This document shows, piece after piece, positions 43,927 through 55,519 of a DNA stretch of 64,000 nucleotides. The DNA is taken from assembly GCF_000002865.3 (NCBI RefSeq), contig NW_001865043.1, positions 1,275,963 through 1,339,962 on the forward strand, written 5' to 3'. Below the pieces are notes generated by a model that was given only the letters and a program-made list of their open reading frames with translations, did not search any database and was not told the DNA's origin. The position numbers and the translations under genes were made by a program. Every line of letters begins with the position of its first letter. Within the stretch, counting starts at the first letter, position 1. This DNA is from Monosiga brevicollis MX1. Taxonomy: Eukaryota > Opisthokonta > Choanoflagellata > Craspedida > Salpingoecidae.

Positions 43927-46900
43927 TTAGAACGAGCTATGCGATTCAGACCGAGATTTACCCGCTGACAGAGATTGGATGCGGTCTTGCTGGCCAGGAA
44001 CGGGCAGGGGGTGAGCTTTGCGCTTGGTTACAGTTGCGTTGCGTAATGAACGCTCAGCTGCCTCGAGCGCCGAATTCTGGACCAGCTCTACTTTGCGAGC
44101 CTCAGCTGCTCGCCGACCCAAATGACCACGGTAGCGTGCCTGTGTAGCGTCAGATGGCAAGACAGTGGTCAGCAAACTCCATACACCGCCATGACGATAA
44201 AGCATAGGCACTGGTCCTGACCTGGATGCGGATGGCAGCGTCATGCTCGTGCTTGCTTTGACGAAGATTATCGACAAATTCACGGGCCAGAGTGCCACGC
44301 CAGGAGGCCTGGATCACCGTGGCCGCACTTGTTTGTCGGCGCTCCCAGCGCAGGTCCTCTGCGGCTCGACGTGCACGGTAGCCGCGCCATAGACTTTGAA
44401 TCGAGGTGGCGGCGTCATGCTATCAGAAAGCCAAGCCGCGAGGGTGTCCACGCCACGTGAGTCACCATCATCGAGTCATGGGCGCCCTAGCCGCGGCGAT
44501 GTGACTTATGCATGTGGGAAGCACGCCAAAAAAAAAAAGCTCAAATGCATTAGCTTCCAAGCCAAGCCACAAGTTTAAGCCAAAAGGAACTGCACCATGC
44601 CAAAGTCTCAGCAGAAATCTTCACTCAAAACCAAAACTCGATTGCCAAAAACACGGAAAAAAGGGGGCAAGGCACATGACTCTAGTCCGGCTTGGCCCTT
44701 TCAAGACTCTCAAACAAAATTTGCGCTTGCTCACACTCAAACAGTTGCCAAAGCGGGGCAGAGTAACACCGACGCGAACGACAAGAAGGTCACACAACAC
44801 GGATCGAGGATCCATGCTTCAAAGTCACCACATGCAAGTGCGAATGAAAGTGTGTATGTAAGTATAAGGCGCAGAATATCTAGGCTCGACCTGTCTTCTT
44901 GACAGTTCGAAGCCATTCGCACACGGCTGAAGCTCGATGAGCGCAGCTGAATGTATGTCGGAGTGTAACCGGTGGGGTTGTGCACCAGTGTCAAGTAAAA
45001 AGCCAAAAAGAGAAACCAAAAAAAAAAAAAAAAAAAAAAAAAAACACACAACAATAACAAGCGATGCTCAGCCGCCCTCATCTAGGAGACTTGCTGTACC
45101 TGGGTGTTGACCAATGCAGCCTCTCGCATTGAAGTCTCGAGTTCATCCAAGTCCTCTTGCTCGGCAAAAGAGGTGATGCGAGCCTTGCTCAGGGAAAGAT
45201 TCAAGTCCACGTCGCCTCCTTCTGCGTCGTCCGTTGACTCTTGGACCCCCATGTAGAGTTGCTGATAGACACGAGCACACACATACGGATACAAACAAAG
45301 CCCATGGTGAGCCCAAACCGCCAAGAGTGAGGGCGGCTCGAGGCAAGGAGAGGTCGCGAGCAGTATTGATCAAAGCAGCCAACCTGAGGCTCCTGTGCCG
45401 CGGTGCGTGGGCGATGGATGGGCGGGTAAAAGTTGTTGCCAGCGGTCGTCGACTCCTCATCATCAGGTTCTTCGACCAATGGCTCATCCCCATCATCCTC
45501 CTCGACAATGTAAGACTCTGGATCCTCCTCTCCTTCTGCACTGTCCACCGTGCGCACAGTCACCGGCCGCGGTGCCTCAAAAGACGCGTTGAGACTACTG
45601 ATGGGGTGTACTTCGAGACCAATGCGGTGAAGTCGACCGGCAAGCAGCTCTTGCTCGAGCTGATCTTCGGGATCAAGATCAACAAGGCCTTCATCATCAG
45701 CGTCCTTCTGTGAATGGGCTGTGGAGGGTCGCTGCGGCGAGGCAGAAGGCGAGGCGCGTTGCTTCTTCAGCATCAAGCGCTCGAGATACGTCAAATTGCT
45801 CTTGAAGCGCACGTCAAACGTCTGCGGTGAGCAACGATACGACTTGAGTTGAGCGCTGCAAGCAAGTCAGCGCGAGCGCGACCAATATGGGGACCAGCCC
45901 AAGCATGGCAAGAGAAGAAAACAAAATTAAAACACGTTTGCCAACAAACGCCTCGTACAAAGCCCACCTCGGGATTGTTTTCACTGCCCGTCGAAGTTCC
46001 ATGCGTGACGGCGTTTAGTGAACCGGGCAAGCTCCAGTTGCGAGACGCAGGTTCGGGCTCCGAGTCACCCGTTGTTCGCCATTGATTGACAGCATCACGA
46101 AAGGAGGCCTGGGCTGCAGCTTCATCAAAGGCAGGCCCGTCCAGAAGGCGACCCCCGCCCTCGGGCGGCGTTGGTGGGTGGACAACGGGTTCGGCAGCCA
46201 CCGTCGAAGCGCTTCGACTGCCCGCATGCCTCGAGGACCCCGCGGTCACTGAAGAAGCGTCTGCTTCCACACTAGCGTTGGTCCCGATGCAAGCGCGCAA
46301 GCAGCACGGAGCAGCCCATGCGGAAAGAGCACAACAAGCACGAATGTCACAGCCCAGGTCAGTCAGAGGAAATAGACACAATGAGGGCGATGGTGCGTGC
46401 CGTGTGACTTGACAAGCCTCGCGTACCTGCCATTGCGCCATTCATTCAGGGCTTCAAGAAACTCGGCGTGCCCCGGGTCGAGTGGCGTGGGGGTATTTTC
46501 CAGGCCAACTGAAGGTGCGAAGCGGCTGCGTGCGGCGCTGCTTCGCCCGCTGCCCACACCGGTAGCAGTTGTGCCGGAAGTCCGAGACTCGGCAGCACTC
46601 GGCGGGGGACGTGGGCGCACGCTTCCGCTGCTGCGTCCACTTGTGGGCGCGGTGGGCATGGCGCGGTGGGAGCGTACATCGCTGGGGTTGGGGGGTAGCA
46701 CCTTCATGCGGCGACCACGCGTGCGTCTTTGTTGGTTCTCTTCAAGCACAACCTTGTGGTGCTCGCGCAAGGCACCCCGCTCGCCACTTTGCCACGAATA
46801 GCCCCCGTTGGCAGACCGATCCTCTTTTTGTCGGCGAAGCGTGTCCCGCAGCTCCCGAAGCCGGTGCTCCATCTTCTCATTCTCGCGAGCCAGCCGATCG

Positions 46901-47057
46901 GCTTCATTGCGCAGTCTGACAGAAAATGTCGCAAGACACGCAACGCGAGGTCAGATGCAGACAATCAAGGGCTAGCCTAGGGCACGACACGAAGCCCAGC
47001 CAGTCTGTGCATGACGCGGTGCCTTGCGGTCATGACTCACTGTTTGCGATTGGCCAT
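43927..47057 (-). CDS. IQ-motif coiled-coil protein with repeated F-x-x-A-x-x-x-W-R motif (probable ciliary/centrosomal)
   Basis: Exon 1 is MANRKQ, from ATG 47057, with donor GTGAGT in phase 2. It joins an exon at about 46919 reading LRNEADRLARENEKMEHRLR and ELRDTLRRQKEDRS, a coiled coil. Further exons hold Ser/Pro/Arg-rich linkers and two copies of a short motif, AEFLEALNEWRNG (about 46440) and ASFRDAVNQWRT (about 46080-46110). An acidic region follows (DDEGLVDLDPEDQLEQELLA, ESYIVEEDDGDEPLVEEPDD, about 45450-45700). Then SLSKARITSFAEQEDLDELE and three IQ calmodulin-binding motifs (AATSIQSLWRGYRARRAAED, SAATVIQASWRGTLAREF, AAIRIQARYRGHLGRRAAEA) at about 44410-44090. The stop is TAA 43927. I recall similar W-R motifs in a ciliary B-box protein (ZBBX), but that memory is unverified, so no symbol is given. 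The intron near 44420-45080 carries an A-run (45017-45043). Confidence 0.65.
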
Positions 47058-47931
47058 GCTGACTGGCGCTCTGTAGACAAGAAAGGAAACCGCACCGAGC
47101 ATGCACAAGTGAGGTCGAAGAACAATTGACGGAGATGCATGCCACTGCTTGCTTGGAACATAGCAACATCAGACTAACGGCAGACCTGTCTCAGGCCCGA
47201 CAACCCTTTGCAGGCCCCTGCCCCCTCTCGCCACCGGAGCCGACATGCCGGACACAGACCTTTAAACTTTTCGAGCACAGCGTTTGGTTCTCGACAGAGT
47301 GGTCATTCATAAACGACCTAGAAATGCCTTGAAGCAACCCTACAAGACTCTCTCCCACACTCAGCCTACCCGAGGCCAAGGTCACGCCACGCCTGCTGCC
47401 CGTCGCGCACTGTACACCACTGCCCCCCTGCCACTGCCACCGCCAAAACTGCCAGACACACCCACACTTCTCTCTCTCTCTCTCTGTTGTGGATGCGTAG
47501 CCAAGGGCATATCTGGTCACAACACGAGTTGTGCACACTCTTTGTGAAGGCTCTAAACCTGTGTCTACAGGAAAACAATTTGACTACTGAAAAAATTTGA
47601 ATTTTTTTGCTCTGCTCTCTCTCTCTTCCCTCTCGTGTCCTGCTCCCTCCTCCTCCTCCTCCTCCTCCCTCCTCCTCCTCCTCCTCTGCTCTTTTGCTCC
47701 TTCCCCCTCTCCCTCTCCCTGCTCCATCCTCCACCTTCCCCTCTCCCTCTCCCTCTCCCTTCTCCATCCTCCACCTCCACATCTTCCTCTCCTCCTCCTC
47801 CTCTGCTCCTCTGCTCCTTCCCTCTCTCCTTCCTCCTTCTTCCTTCCCTCTCGCCTTCCTCCTTCCTCCTCTCCTTTTCTCTCCTTCCCCTGACCCTCAC
47901 CCTTGTTTGACGCTCTCGATTGCCCGTTTGC
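47058..47931. promoter_or_regulatory. Divergent intergenic region, IQ/coiled-coil gene / CCDC112
   Basis: An 874-base gap between two divergent start codons of cilium-type genes. It contains a 280-base polypyrimidine tract adjoining CCDC112. A tagcaac half-site at 47161 resembles half of an RFX X-box, but no full palindrome was seen. Confidence 0.45.
47617..47895. repeat. Polypyrimidine tract with (CCT)n, (CTCC)n and TTCC units
   Basis: Nearly 280 bases of pure C/T on the plus strand with nested CCT and CCTCTC units, ending about 40 bases before the CCDC112 start codon. Confidence 0.95.
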
Positions 47932-49931
47932 ATGGCGTCAGTAGTGCAGCTGACGTTGCCCGATTCATCCGAGGATGGTGGGTCTGAGCGGGGCGCTGGG
48001 TCGGCTGAGACCCAAAATCGCCAGGCAGCGACACGCACAAAGACTGGCGGCTTGGCGCCCGGCCTTCGGGTGCGGAAGCCCCCGACGGCATTTGCCCGCC
48101 CCGGCATCGTGCGCAAGTCTCTCGTCGTACCTGATGCCCCAGTGACTGCGCATCAAGAATCACTCAACGCCTTGCGCCGCCAGGCGGCTCGACTTAAGCA
48201 ACGACAGGGCGCCGCTGCACGCTATGGTTCCGCGCGACCTCAAAAGTCCCACCCCGATGCAGTCCATGATGCGCCTGCCCAGGATCATGAGCTGGGTGAT
48301 GCCGAGCCAGCGGCGGCAGAACTGCCCCAACCTACAGACTTGAATTCGATGCAAGTGACGCCAGGGGCCACAACACGCCGTGGTGATACCAAACGGCATC
48401 CAAAAGGAAGCAAAAATGGTGGTAAACGCACGGTCATGGAGGAGCTGAAGCGCCTATTGCAGGATGAGCGTGCTCTCGAGCGGCAGCTGCAGCACGACGT
48501 ATTCCGACGCTTCCACAACCAGCCTTTGGTGGATCCGGCCAGTCTACAGCGCCACGCTGAAGAACTGGCCGCGCAGCGCCAGCAGGAGAAGCAGCAAATG
48601 CAAGCACAGCTAGCTGAAACGCGATCAGCAGTGCAAGACTTGGCCGAGCTGCTCCGCCAACCCGATCGTGATCCAGACTATGTGGCGCGCGTCAATACTC
48701 GGGTACAAGGGTGTGAGAGCCACATCCAAGAGTTCAAAACCTCACGCGCCGATGCCTACGAAATGCTTCTGCGTGAGGAGGTGGCACTTGGACGGGAGCT
48801 AGAGCTGCTCTTGGCGCAATTCGAGCGCTGGCTCCACGACAACCGCCACCCTGGCATGCGCAAATCCCGAACCGGTTTGCACGCACGACCTGGTACCGCA
48901 CCCGCCCCCGACCTGCCCCCTGAGGTTGGCCAGTACGAGACCTACTTGCATGCACATGGCGGCAAGCAAGGGGGCTGGGAAACATACGATCACGGCGTTT
49001 TTGTGCGCGTGTATAAAAAGCATCGTGGTGCACGCGGGCCCCTGGTAGCTGAAGTGGCCGAGCAGCTGTTGGGCAAGACCCGTGACAACGTGGAAGAGCA
49101 CCTCGAGTGGTATGAAGAGCTTCGACGTCTAGACTCGGTGCGGCGGGAGGCGGTGGCTCAGTGGCGTGCAGCCCGCGCTGCTCGCGAGGAGGAACAGCGC
49201 CAACAGCAGCGTCAAGAGGACGAGGAGCGCTATGCACAAGAGCAACAAGCTGCACGTCGTGCCGCTGAACGCCTCCAACAGCACCAGGCGCAGAAGCAGC
49301 GCGAACTTGAGCGATGGCGCCGTCAGCGTGAAGAGCAGGAGCAAGAAGAGCGCCAGGCGGCTGAAGCGGCACGGCACAAACGTCAGCAACGAGCTGCTGC
49401 TCAACGTGCCGCACGTCAAGCGGCCTTGCAGGCAAAGGTGGCTGAGCATTCGGCCCGCAAGCAGCAGGCGCAGGCTGAAAAGAAACAACTGACCGACACC
49501 CTGGAGCGGCAGCAGCGCCTCGAGGCGCAACGCCAGGCAGCCAAGATTCGGGAACGCAATGCCGCAGCCATTGCGCAGCTTGAAGCCGATAAGAAACGTG
49601 AAGCTGCTCAAGCCGAAGCTGACGCAGCCAAACAGCAGGCAAAACTGGATGCCCTTCGCGATAAGGCAAGCCATGTTTGGCCTGGATTTTCAACCACCAT
49701 GCTCCGTTTTTCTCCCCCTATTTTCCTCCAGCCGGAATAGAGCTCTCATTGTCCATCTGGTCTTTTTAGGTGCGCGGCAAGATTCACGTGGAGCGCGACA
49801 CCAGCCGCCTTACGTCACTCAATGCGGCAGCTCGTCACCGGCGGGAGGACAAGAGCCATGATGTTCAGCAGCCGGGCTCCGTGGCCACGCTGGGCCGGCG
49901 TGCCGTCCCCACTTGGCGACAAGGCTTGTAA
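47932..49931 (+). CDS. CCDC112: CCDC112 coiled-coil centrosomal/ciliary protein
   Basis: In animals CCDC112 is a centriolar-satellite and ciliary protein. Two exons, 47932-49665 and 49770-49931, give 631 aa, longer than the human protein. The N-terminal 200 residues are Ala/Gln/Arg-rich and predicted disordered, followed by coiled coil (MEELKRLLQDERALERQLQH). The family core is in the YDHGVFVRVYKKHRGARGPL, VAEVAEQLLGKTRDNVEEHL, EWYEELRRLDSVRREAV block (about 48990-49160), which matches human DHQNFLKVRNKHKGKPTF and HLPGKTQDEVQQHEKWY. A long Glu/Gln/Arg/Ala helix follows. The C-terminus RDTSRLTSLNAAARHRRED and RRAVPTWRQGL matches the conserved RDPSRL and AIPTWRQG end. The exon 1 donor is AAG|GCAAGC, a GC-AG intron, which keeps the family spacing better than an alternative GT nine bases on. 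Confidence 0.9.
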
Positions 49932-50175
49932 TGCCATTTTGATTGAATTGCCGTCCCCCAAGCTATCATTTAAAACCTACTCTCCAGGTCTGAGTCTGGG
50001 CACGTGCTTCATTTTTTAATTGATGTTGACATCAATTAGCACCAGTCGAAGTTTGGAAAAGGAATCGCGGAGAACAGAACCCTGAAGCGTTGATGCAAGC
50101 CGGAAGCAAGGCTTTCCCGTCCTGGCGCATCCACAGCTGTACTGAGGTCAAGACAAGTCGATGATTTGACCTGCT

Positions 50176-52838
50176 TTATATGGCCGTCAGTTTGCTTTGC
50201 AAGTCATGCACGGCGTTTTGCCACGTGGCCAAGGACTCGTAACGTGCAACTGCTTGCTCCTGGCTTAAGATCAAAATTCCTCGAAGCTGGTCGATCTGGC
50301 CTCGTATACTCCTGTAGGTGAGAGGACAGACGACACAATCAAATGAGCCAAGGTGCGCGTAGGTGATGGAGGACAGATTGGACCATGTGAACTCACTTGT
50401 CAAGCAGGCATTCAACAATGAGCTCCTCAACCTGGCTCCGATCAATGGCGAGGCGCTCGGCAATGAAGTCGAGGCGAATGTTGGTGTACGGGCGCACCAG
50501 CTCGACGATGACCTTGGTTCGCACGTTGGTCAACAAGTCTGCCGCACAGTTCCAAAACAAAGCCGAGCTCGGTCAATTTTCAAGGTGGTGGATTTGCAAA
50601 GCAAGTAAGAAAAGAAAGGCGGTTGGTAATGGCCGGATACCAGCAGATTGATTCAAATGCTGACCTTGGATGTAGTCTGAGATAAAGGGATCGTTCATGA
50701 TTGTGGACTTGTTTTGGCGAAGAATCTTCTCAAACCCCTTGATGTCGCCAGCTTGATAGGCGCTGTACCACCAACACTCAGTGTGAATATGAAGCCCGGC
50801 ATCAAGTAACGGCCAAACGAGAAAGAACAGTGACTGCTCTGCACTCGGTTCCAGCTCCATGACAGTCAACACCCAGCCATGGGGTACAAACCTGACTAGG
50901 CTGGTCATTGCCTCAATCTGGGAATTGTTGCGATAAGGTTTGCTCTAGCACGAGACGACCACACCACAGGATGGATAGGGTTGCTGAGTCGTGAGGCACG
51001 ACGGACAAGCAGATGGCCGGAGCACCACTATGTATGTTCGCACCTCTTGGGCGTCAAAAGGATCGACATCTGATTTCATGAGCATGTTGGCCAAGACAAG
51101 ATACTTGAGGCAAGTAATCTTCTTGGGGCTGCCACTTTCGTCATAGGACTTGAAGGCCTCGAAAAAGTCTTCATAAGCACGCGTCCACAGCTCTTCACGC
51201 AAATGCATTTTTCCACCACATTCTACCCACGACCAAGACGTGAGTGAAACGGTGTGTGAACAAGCTAATAGTTGGGCATTCATGTCACGTGGAATTGAGA
51301 AGAAGGAAAAAGGTGACGGACGAAGCATGAAGCCAATACCTCGAATGATGCCCATGGTCAGGGGGTGTGGAATGGCGGATCGGATCGCCAACGCTTTTTG
51401 ATAGGGCACCTGCACAAGCAGGCACAATAAGGTGCGTCAATCCCCATGAGGCAGCGCTTTCAAGCTAAAAAGGGCTTTGAATTTCAGTCTCGCCAGCACC
51501 AGTCGGACGGACACCACGACAGGACTTGGCAGGATTGGGGCAGAAGTCCCGGAGGGGGGGAAGAGGTAAAGGTGTGGGCTCTGAAGCTGACCTTGAGCTG
51601 TTTGTGCTCTTTCTTCTCGGTGTGCATTTGAATTTGCAGCGCATAGACCTCGAGGAGCTGCGTGCCCTTATTTTGGTCGTCTTCGCCAGTCTCAGTCTGA
51701 CACGAGGCGTGTAAATCGCGTACCAATGCCTCGAGCGCGGGCCAGTTCTGTTGCGCCAGATACACGCCGCCCAGCTATCAAGGAGAAATCCGGCCGACGA
51801 TGAGATGTGGGAGGACACAAACGGTGTCTTATGCCCTCAAAGTCTTGCATGTCTGACCTTCAAGTTGGTTTTGAACCATAGCCGATCGTTGCGCGCCTCC
51901 TTGAGTGTTGACATGGTTGCCTCATAGAAGCGTTGTAACAGCTCCGGCTAGAATGGCATGATTCGTGTTGGCCGGGGCGGAGGACCAAAGAGTCAAAGGT
52001 TTTGTGGGCTAGAGCTGGCCAACAAGGCAGCCTGTGGCGCTTCGAGCCATACCTTGTCGGCGGCAGAGATGTAATCGAGAATGGAGTTGAGGGATTTCTC
52101 ACTGTAATTGCGTGTGACGGCACTCTATATTGATAGAGGGGAAGGGGATGGGTCATCAGACGGGCATGCGCCAATGTTTGTGGAGTGTGGTGTGCTCTGA
52201 TGCGTTTAGCAGGTTTACCTTGATGTAAGTCAAGAGACTCTGGTAGACCTTGAGCATGTCTTCGTAGCGTTTCTGTGCCAAACGGGTGATGAGTTGACTG
52301 CGACAAAGCACAGAAGATGAGGCGGGGAAACGGATACAGAACCTGCTTGAACAGCAGCTTGAGCGTTTGTTTGTGAGCCTTGAAGCCCCATTCGCCCTTC
52401 TCCTCCTCTGTATCAATCACCTATAACCAAGCGCATCGGACACAACACATCAACACGCACGCATTGAGTACATCTCGCCTCAAAGCAATGGCGATGGTGG
52501 CCTGATTGAACGGCTGCGTGGGACGGCATCTGACTGACTTTGCGAAAGGCCTTGAGGGCTTCCTCTGTCGAATGCTCTTTGGCCTGCTTGGCTGAATAGT
52601 AGAGGTTCTCCAAATCAGCATCATCTTCCTCTTCGCCGTCATCTGATTCGTATTCCTGAACGCACCAGGGCAAGCAAAGTGTCAGGGTGTGGCCATGGAT
52701 GAGCGTAGTTGCCATCCGCAGGTCAAACAATGCCAAGCTTGACTTTGACGGCCAAGGGCTGGCGCCTCTTACAAAGTCATAGTTCTCCTCGTCATCGTCA
52801 TCGGCGCTATCCAGCATGTAATCCTCTTCGTCCGACAT
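50176..52838 (-). CDS. COPS2: COP9 signalosome subunit 2 (CSN2/COPS2)
   Basis: COPS2 is a scaffold subunit of the COP9 signalosome, which removes NEDD8 from cullins. It has about ten exons from ATG 52838 ([20 protein letters not shown], the acidic N-terminus) to TAA 50176. Family blocks in order: [190 protein letters not shown], then the PCI/winged-helix part [18 protein letters not shown] and [13 protein letters not shown]. The identity is beyond reasonable doubt. The gene is tail-to-tail with CCDC112 (244 bases between stops). Confidence 0.96.
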
Positions 52839-53073
52839 GGCTGGCTGTCGAGTTGTTCAAGCACTCAAGCTCAAGCACGACGCGCAACAGGCGCTCACCA
52901 ACACCGCCAAAGCCCGTGGGCTTTACCAAATCCAATCGCACCAGCCAAACACCGCACCCACACCTGACCGCACCACCAGCAAAAACCGCCGCCCTGCACG
53001 CAATCAACACTGCCACTGACTGACAACGACCCTGCTGCTCGAAAAACTCTCTGAGAGAGATGGAAAGAGAGAG

Positions 53074-53110
<37 letters not shown>

Positions 53111-53500
53111 GAAATGCAGTGTGTGTCTGTTTGTGTTGTGTGTCTGTGTGTGAAGAGAGAGAACAGAAGCAAAAAAAGAAAAGAGAGAGAGATCGAAAGC
53201 AAAAAAAAGTGAGAAAAAAAAAAAAAAAGAGAGAGAGGGATCAAAAAAAAAAAAAACCTCAAGAGCCGTCAGTGACACACGATCTAGGGTCATATTATTA
53301 TTATTGACACCGTGGCTGTGGTCGTGTGGCTGTGGAGGACAGTGGTAGGGTAGACGCAGACACAAGACACAGTGATAGACAGGCAGCTAGGTTGTTCGAT
53401 GAGCTTTGACACACACACACACACATACATACACACACAACAGTCTCAACGGCTCCAGTATCGAGCTCATTTTCGTCTAGAAGGCGGCAAGACCAGGAGC
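52839..53500. promoter_or_regulatory. Divergent intergenic region COPS2 / methyltransferase
   Basis: A 662-base gap between divergent start codons, with GA and A runs at 53078-53260, a TTA run at 53295-53306 and a short CA run at 53410-53440. Confidence 0.45.
53078..53260. repeat. (GA)n with A-runs and GT interruption
   Basis: GA run at about 53080-53107, then TGTGTCTGT units, then GAGA/poly(A) blocks to about 53260. Confidence 0.85.
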
Positions 53501-54247
53501 ATGGCAGAAGCCGGAATGGTGCAGGATCAAACAGATACGGCCAAGTGGGAACGTTACTACCAAGGTGAGGCGCCATGGGACACGGGGCGGCCTGCGTCCC
53601 AATTGGTGGAGCTGCTGCCACGACTCGCCACCTTGTGCCACTCAATGCGTGAGAACAAGGCCCCGCGCGCCCTGGAGCTGGGCTGTGGCACAGGAGCTTC
53701 CTGTTGTTATCTCGCCGAGCAGGGATACAATGTCGTTGGTATTGATGTTGTGCAAGCAGCCTTGGATCAGGCTGAGAAACAGCGCGAGCAGCTGCAGGAA
53801 CGCAGCAGCGCAGCCGCCGAGCGCCTCAGTTTCAAATGCCAAGACTTTTGGGAACTGGAGGACGCCACGGACGTTCATGGAACCTACGATTTCATCTTTG
53901 ATTGTCAGCTATACCACACGGTGGCCCCTGAGGCTCGTGCACGACTGGTCGATTTGTATCAGCGGCTGCTGCAGCCTGGAGGCGTGCTGTGTATGCTAAC
54001 GGGCAACGCCAATGAAGCCGAAGTGGGCCCGGCCACCGTGTCGCGCGAAGAGCTCACCCTGGACTGTGGGCCCTTTGCGGCTGCCAGCTGGGAGCAGGTG
54101 GAGCTTTGCGAAACCCGGTTTGATCCAACACCAGCCTATGACCGATTGGAGCGTTGCCCACTCGCTTGGCAAGCCATCTTCCGGCGTCTACCCTCACGGC
54201 CTGACCCAGCTCCGGATCGTGCGCAGCTAGTAGCCCAACTCGAATGA
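53501..54247 (+). CDS. Intronless class I SAM-dependent methyltransferase (thiol/TPMT-like subgroup)
   Basis: A single exon of 248 codons from ATG 53501 (MAEAGMVQ; the next ATG is 53516). An in-frame ATG further upstream at 53372 only adds a CA-repeat peptide and was rejected. The entry helix KWERYYQGEAPWDTGRPASQ is typical of small-molecule methyltransferases that act on thiols, halides or tellurite and of many bacterial paralogues. Motif I is ALELGCGTGASCCYLAEQGY followed by the acidic loop VVGIDVV; motif II-like is YDFIFDCQLYHTV; motif III-like is LLQPGGVLCMLTGN. The substrate is not predictable. Lack of introns in an intron-rich neighbourhood could mean retroposition or acquisition from bacteria. 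Confidence 0.85.
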   Translation: MAEAGMVQDQTDTAKWERYYQGEAPWDTGRPASQLVELLPRLATLCHSMRENKAPRALELGCGTGASCCYLAEQGYNVVGIDVVQAALDQAEKQREQLQERSSAAAERLSFKCQDFWELEDATDVHGTYDFIFDCQLYHTVAPEARARLVDLYQRLLQPGGVLCMLTGNANEAEVGPATVSREELTLDCGPFAAASWEQVELCETRFDPTPAYDRLERCPLAWQAIFRRLPSRPDPAPDRAQLVAQLE

Positions 54248-54600
54248 TGTATTTGAGCTTGCACCATAAGGACCTTGCACGCCGACATTGGATGGGTGTG
54301 CGCGAGTCTCATCCTTCTCATACTATTCAAATTGCATTTGATCATACTACCTTTGGCCAAGCGCGCCACAATCGTGTTGGTGTGCTGCCAAGCTAGAGCG
54401 GGCAATGTTGAGCAAGGTCATATAGGCAAGAGCAGGCGCCACCAAAGGCCATCGGCCCTAGCAGGGTTGCAAAAAATGAAGTGTGTTTGTTTTGCTTCAA
54501 AGGAATTGGTGCAGTCAATTGTCGTGTGTGTTGTGATCAGTCATTCTATTCGCTCCTTCGGTCCATTATGACCTGAGCTTTAGTCAATGGTATGCAATAT
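54248..54600. other. Convergent 3' spacer methyltransferase / dUTPase
   Basis: A 353-base tail-to-tail spacer. No gene seen. Confidence 0.5.
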
Positions 54601-55519
54601 TCAGTTGGTACCGGTGGAGCCAAAGCCACCCTCGCCTCGTGAAGTGTCGGATAGGGACCCGACCTCCTCCACCAAAGGCGTGAAGATGCACTCCAAAATA
54701 AGCTGCGCGATGCGCTCACCCTTTTTTACTGCAGGCAACAGTTGAAAACCCCCAGATGAGAGCAAGGCGACAGCATGAACAGGTATTGCGTGGCCTTGGA
54801 TCCCCTCAAAACTCGAGTTGATCAAAACAGTGCAAACCAACCTGTAAACTCTTGCTGGGCAAAGTTGAACATGACAACTCCCACTTCGCCGCGGTAGTCG
54901 CGATCGATCACGCCAGCTATGCAAAATGGGCGCAAGGTTTTCCGAAACATCACCGAGCCAGTATGAGCACCAGCAGAATATCAAGCAGGGCTGTGTTGCA
55001 AGTTGTCAAGAGTACTTGTGTGTCAATCACTTACCACCAACATCCAAGTGATGCTTGGCGGCCAAGGACGAGCGCGGTGCTAATCAAGGAGACAACAGTT
55101 TGGTGAGGCGTGAGCAGAAGGAACTGCAGCAGCGCAGTTCAAAGGGAGGGCGGGCACTGCGGTTCAGTGGGCAGCGAGGCACGTACCGATGCGGCCATAG
55201 CAGCCTTCAGGAATCTCCATAATGAGGCCCGTCTTCACGATGGCCTTGCCTTGTGCTGCAATGACGGTGTCCTCAACCCTACCACGCGCCCGGAGCACCC
55301 GGTCTCATGAGCGTATCCTGTATATACCCACCAATCCCGCTCACAAGGCCAGTGTGGTGATCGGGCAGGACGAGGCGATGAAGCGTACGCATAGAGGTCG
55401 TAGCCTGCTGCCTCAGGGCTCCCACGCTTGGGGAGCTGGGCGTCGGGGTGCTTGCGCACGACACGAAGGGAAGCGGCCATTCCAATGGTTTTTGCGACTT
55501 TGGCAACTGGGTGACTCAT
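54601..55519 (-). CDS. DUT: dUTP diphosphatase (dUTPase)
   Basis: This enzyme hydrolyses dUTP to dUMP and pyrophosphate, keeping uracil out of DNA and supplying dUMP for thymidylate. All five trimeric dUTPase motifs are present in order: AAGYDLYA (motif 1, about 55400), [20 protein letters not shown] (motif 2, exons at about 55200 and 55050), [18 protein letters not shown] (motif 3 with catalytic Asp, about 54900), [10 protein letters not shown] (motif 4) and [12 protein letters not shown] (motif 5, the P-loop-like C-terminal arm) ending at TGA 54601. The start could be 55519 ([13 protein letters not shown]) or the internal ATG at 55480 (MAASLRVV). The longer form has a basic N-terminus that might target mitochondria. 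Confidence 0.95.

Noticed and set aside
47155-47175. RFX X-box in the IQ gene / CCDC112 promoter
   Set aside because: Only a tagcaac half-site is present, with no convincing opposite half.
53372-53500. Longer N-terminus for the methyltransferase starting at 53372
   Set aside because: The extra 43 residues are largely Thr-His from a CA repeat; the family-like sequence begins after 53501.
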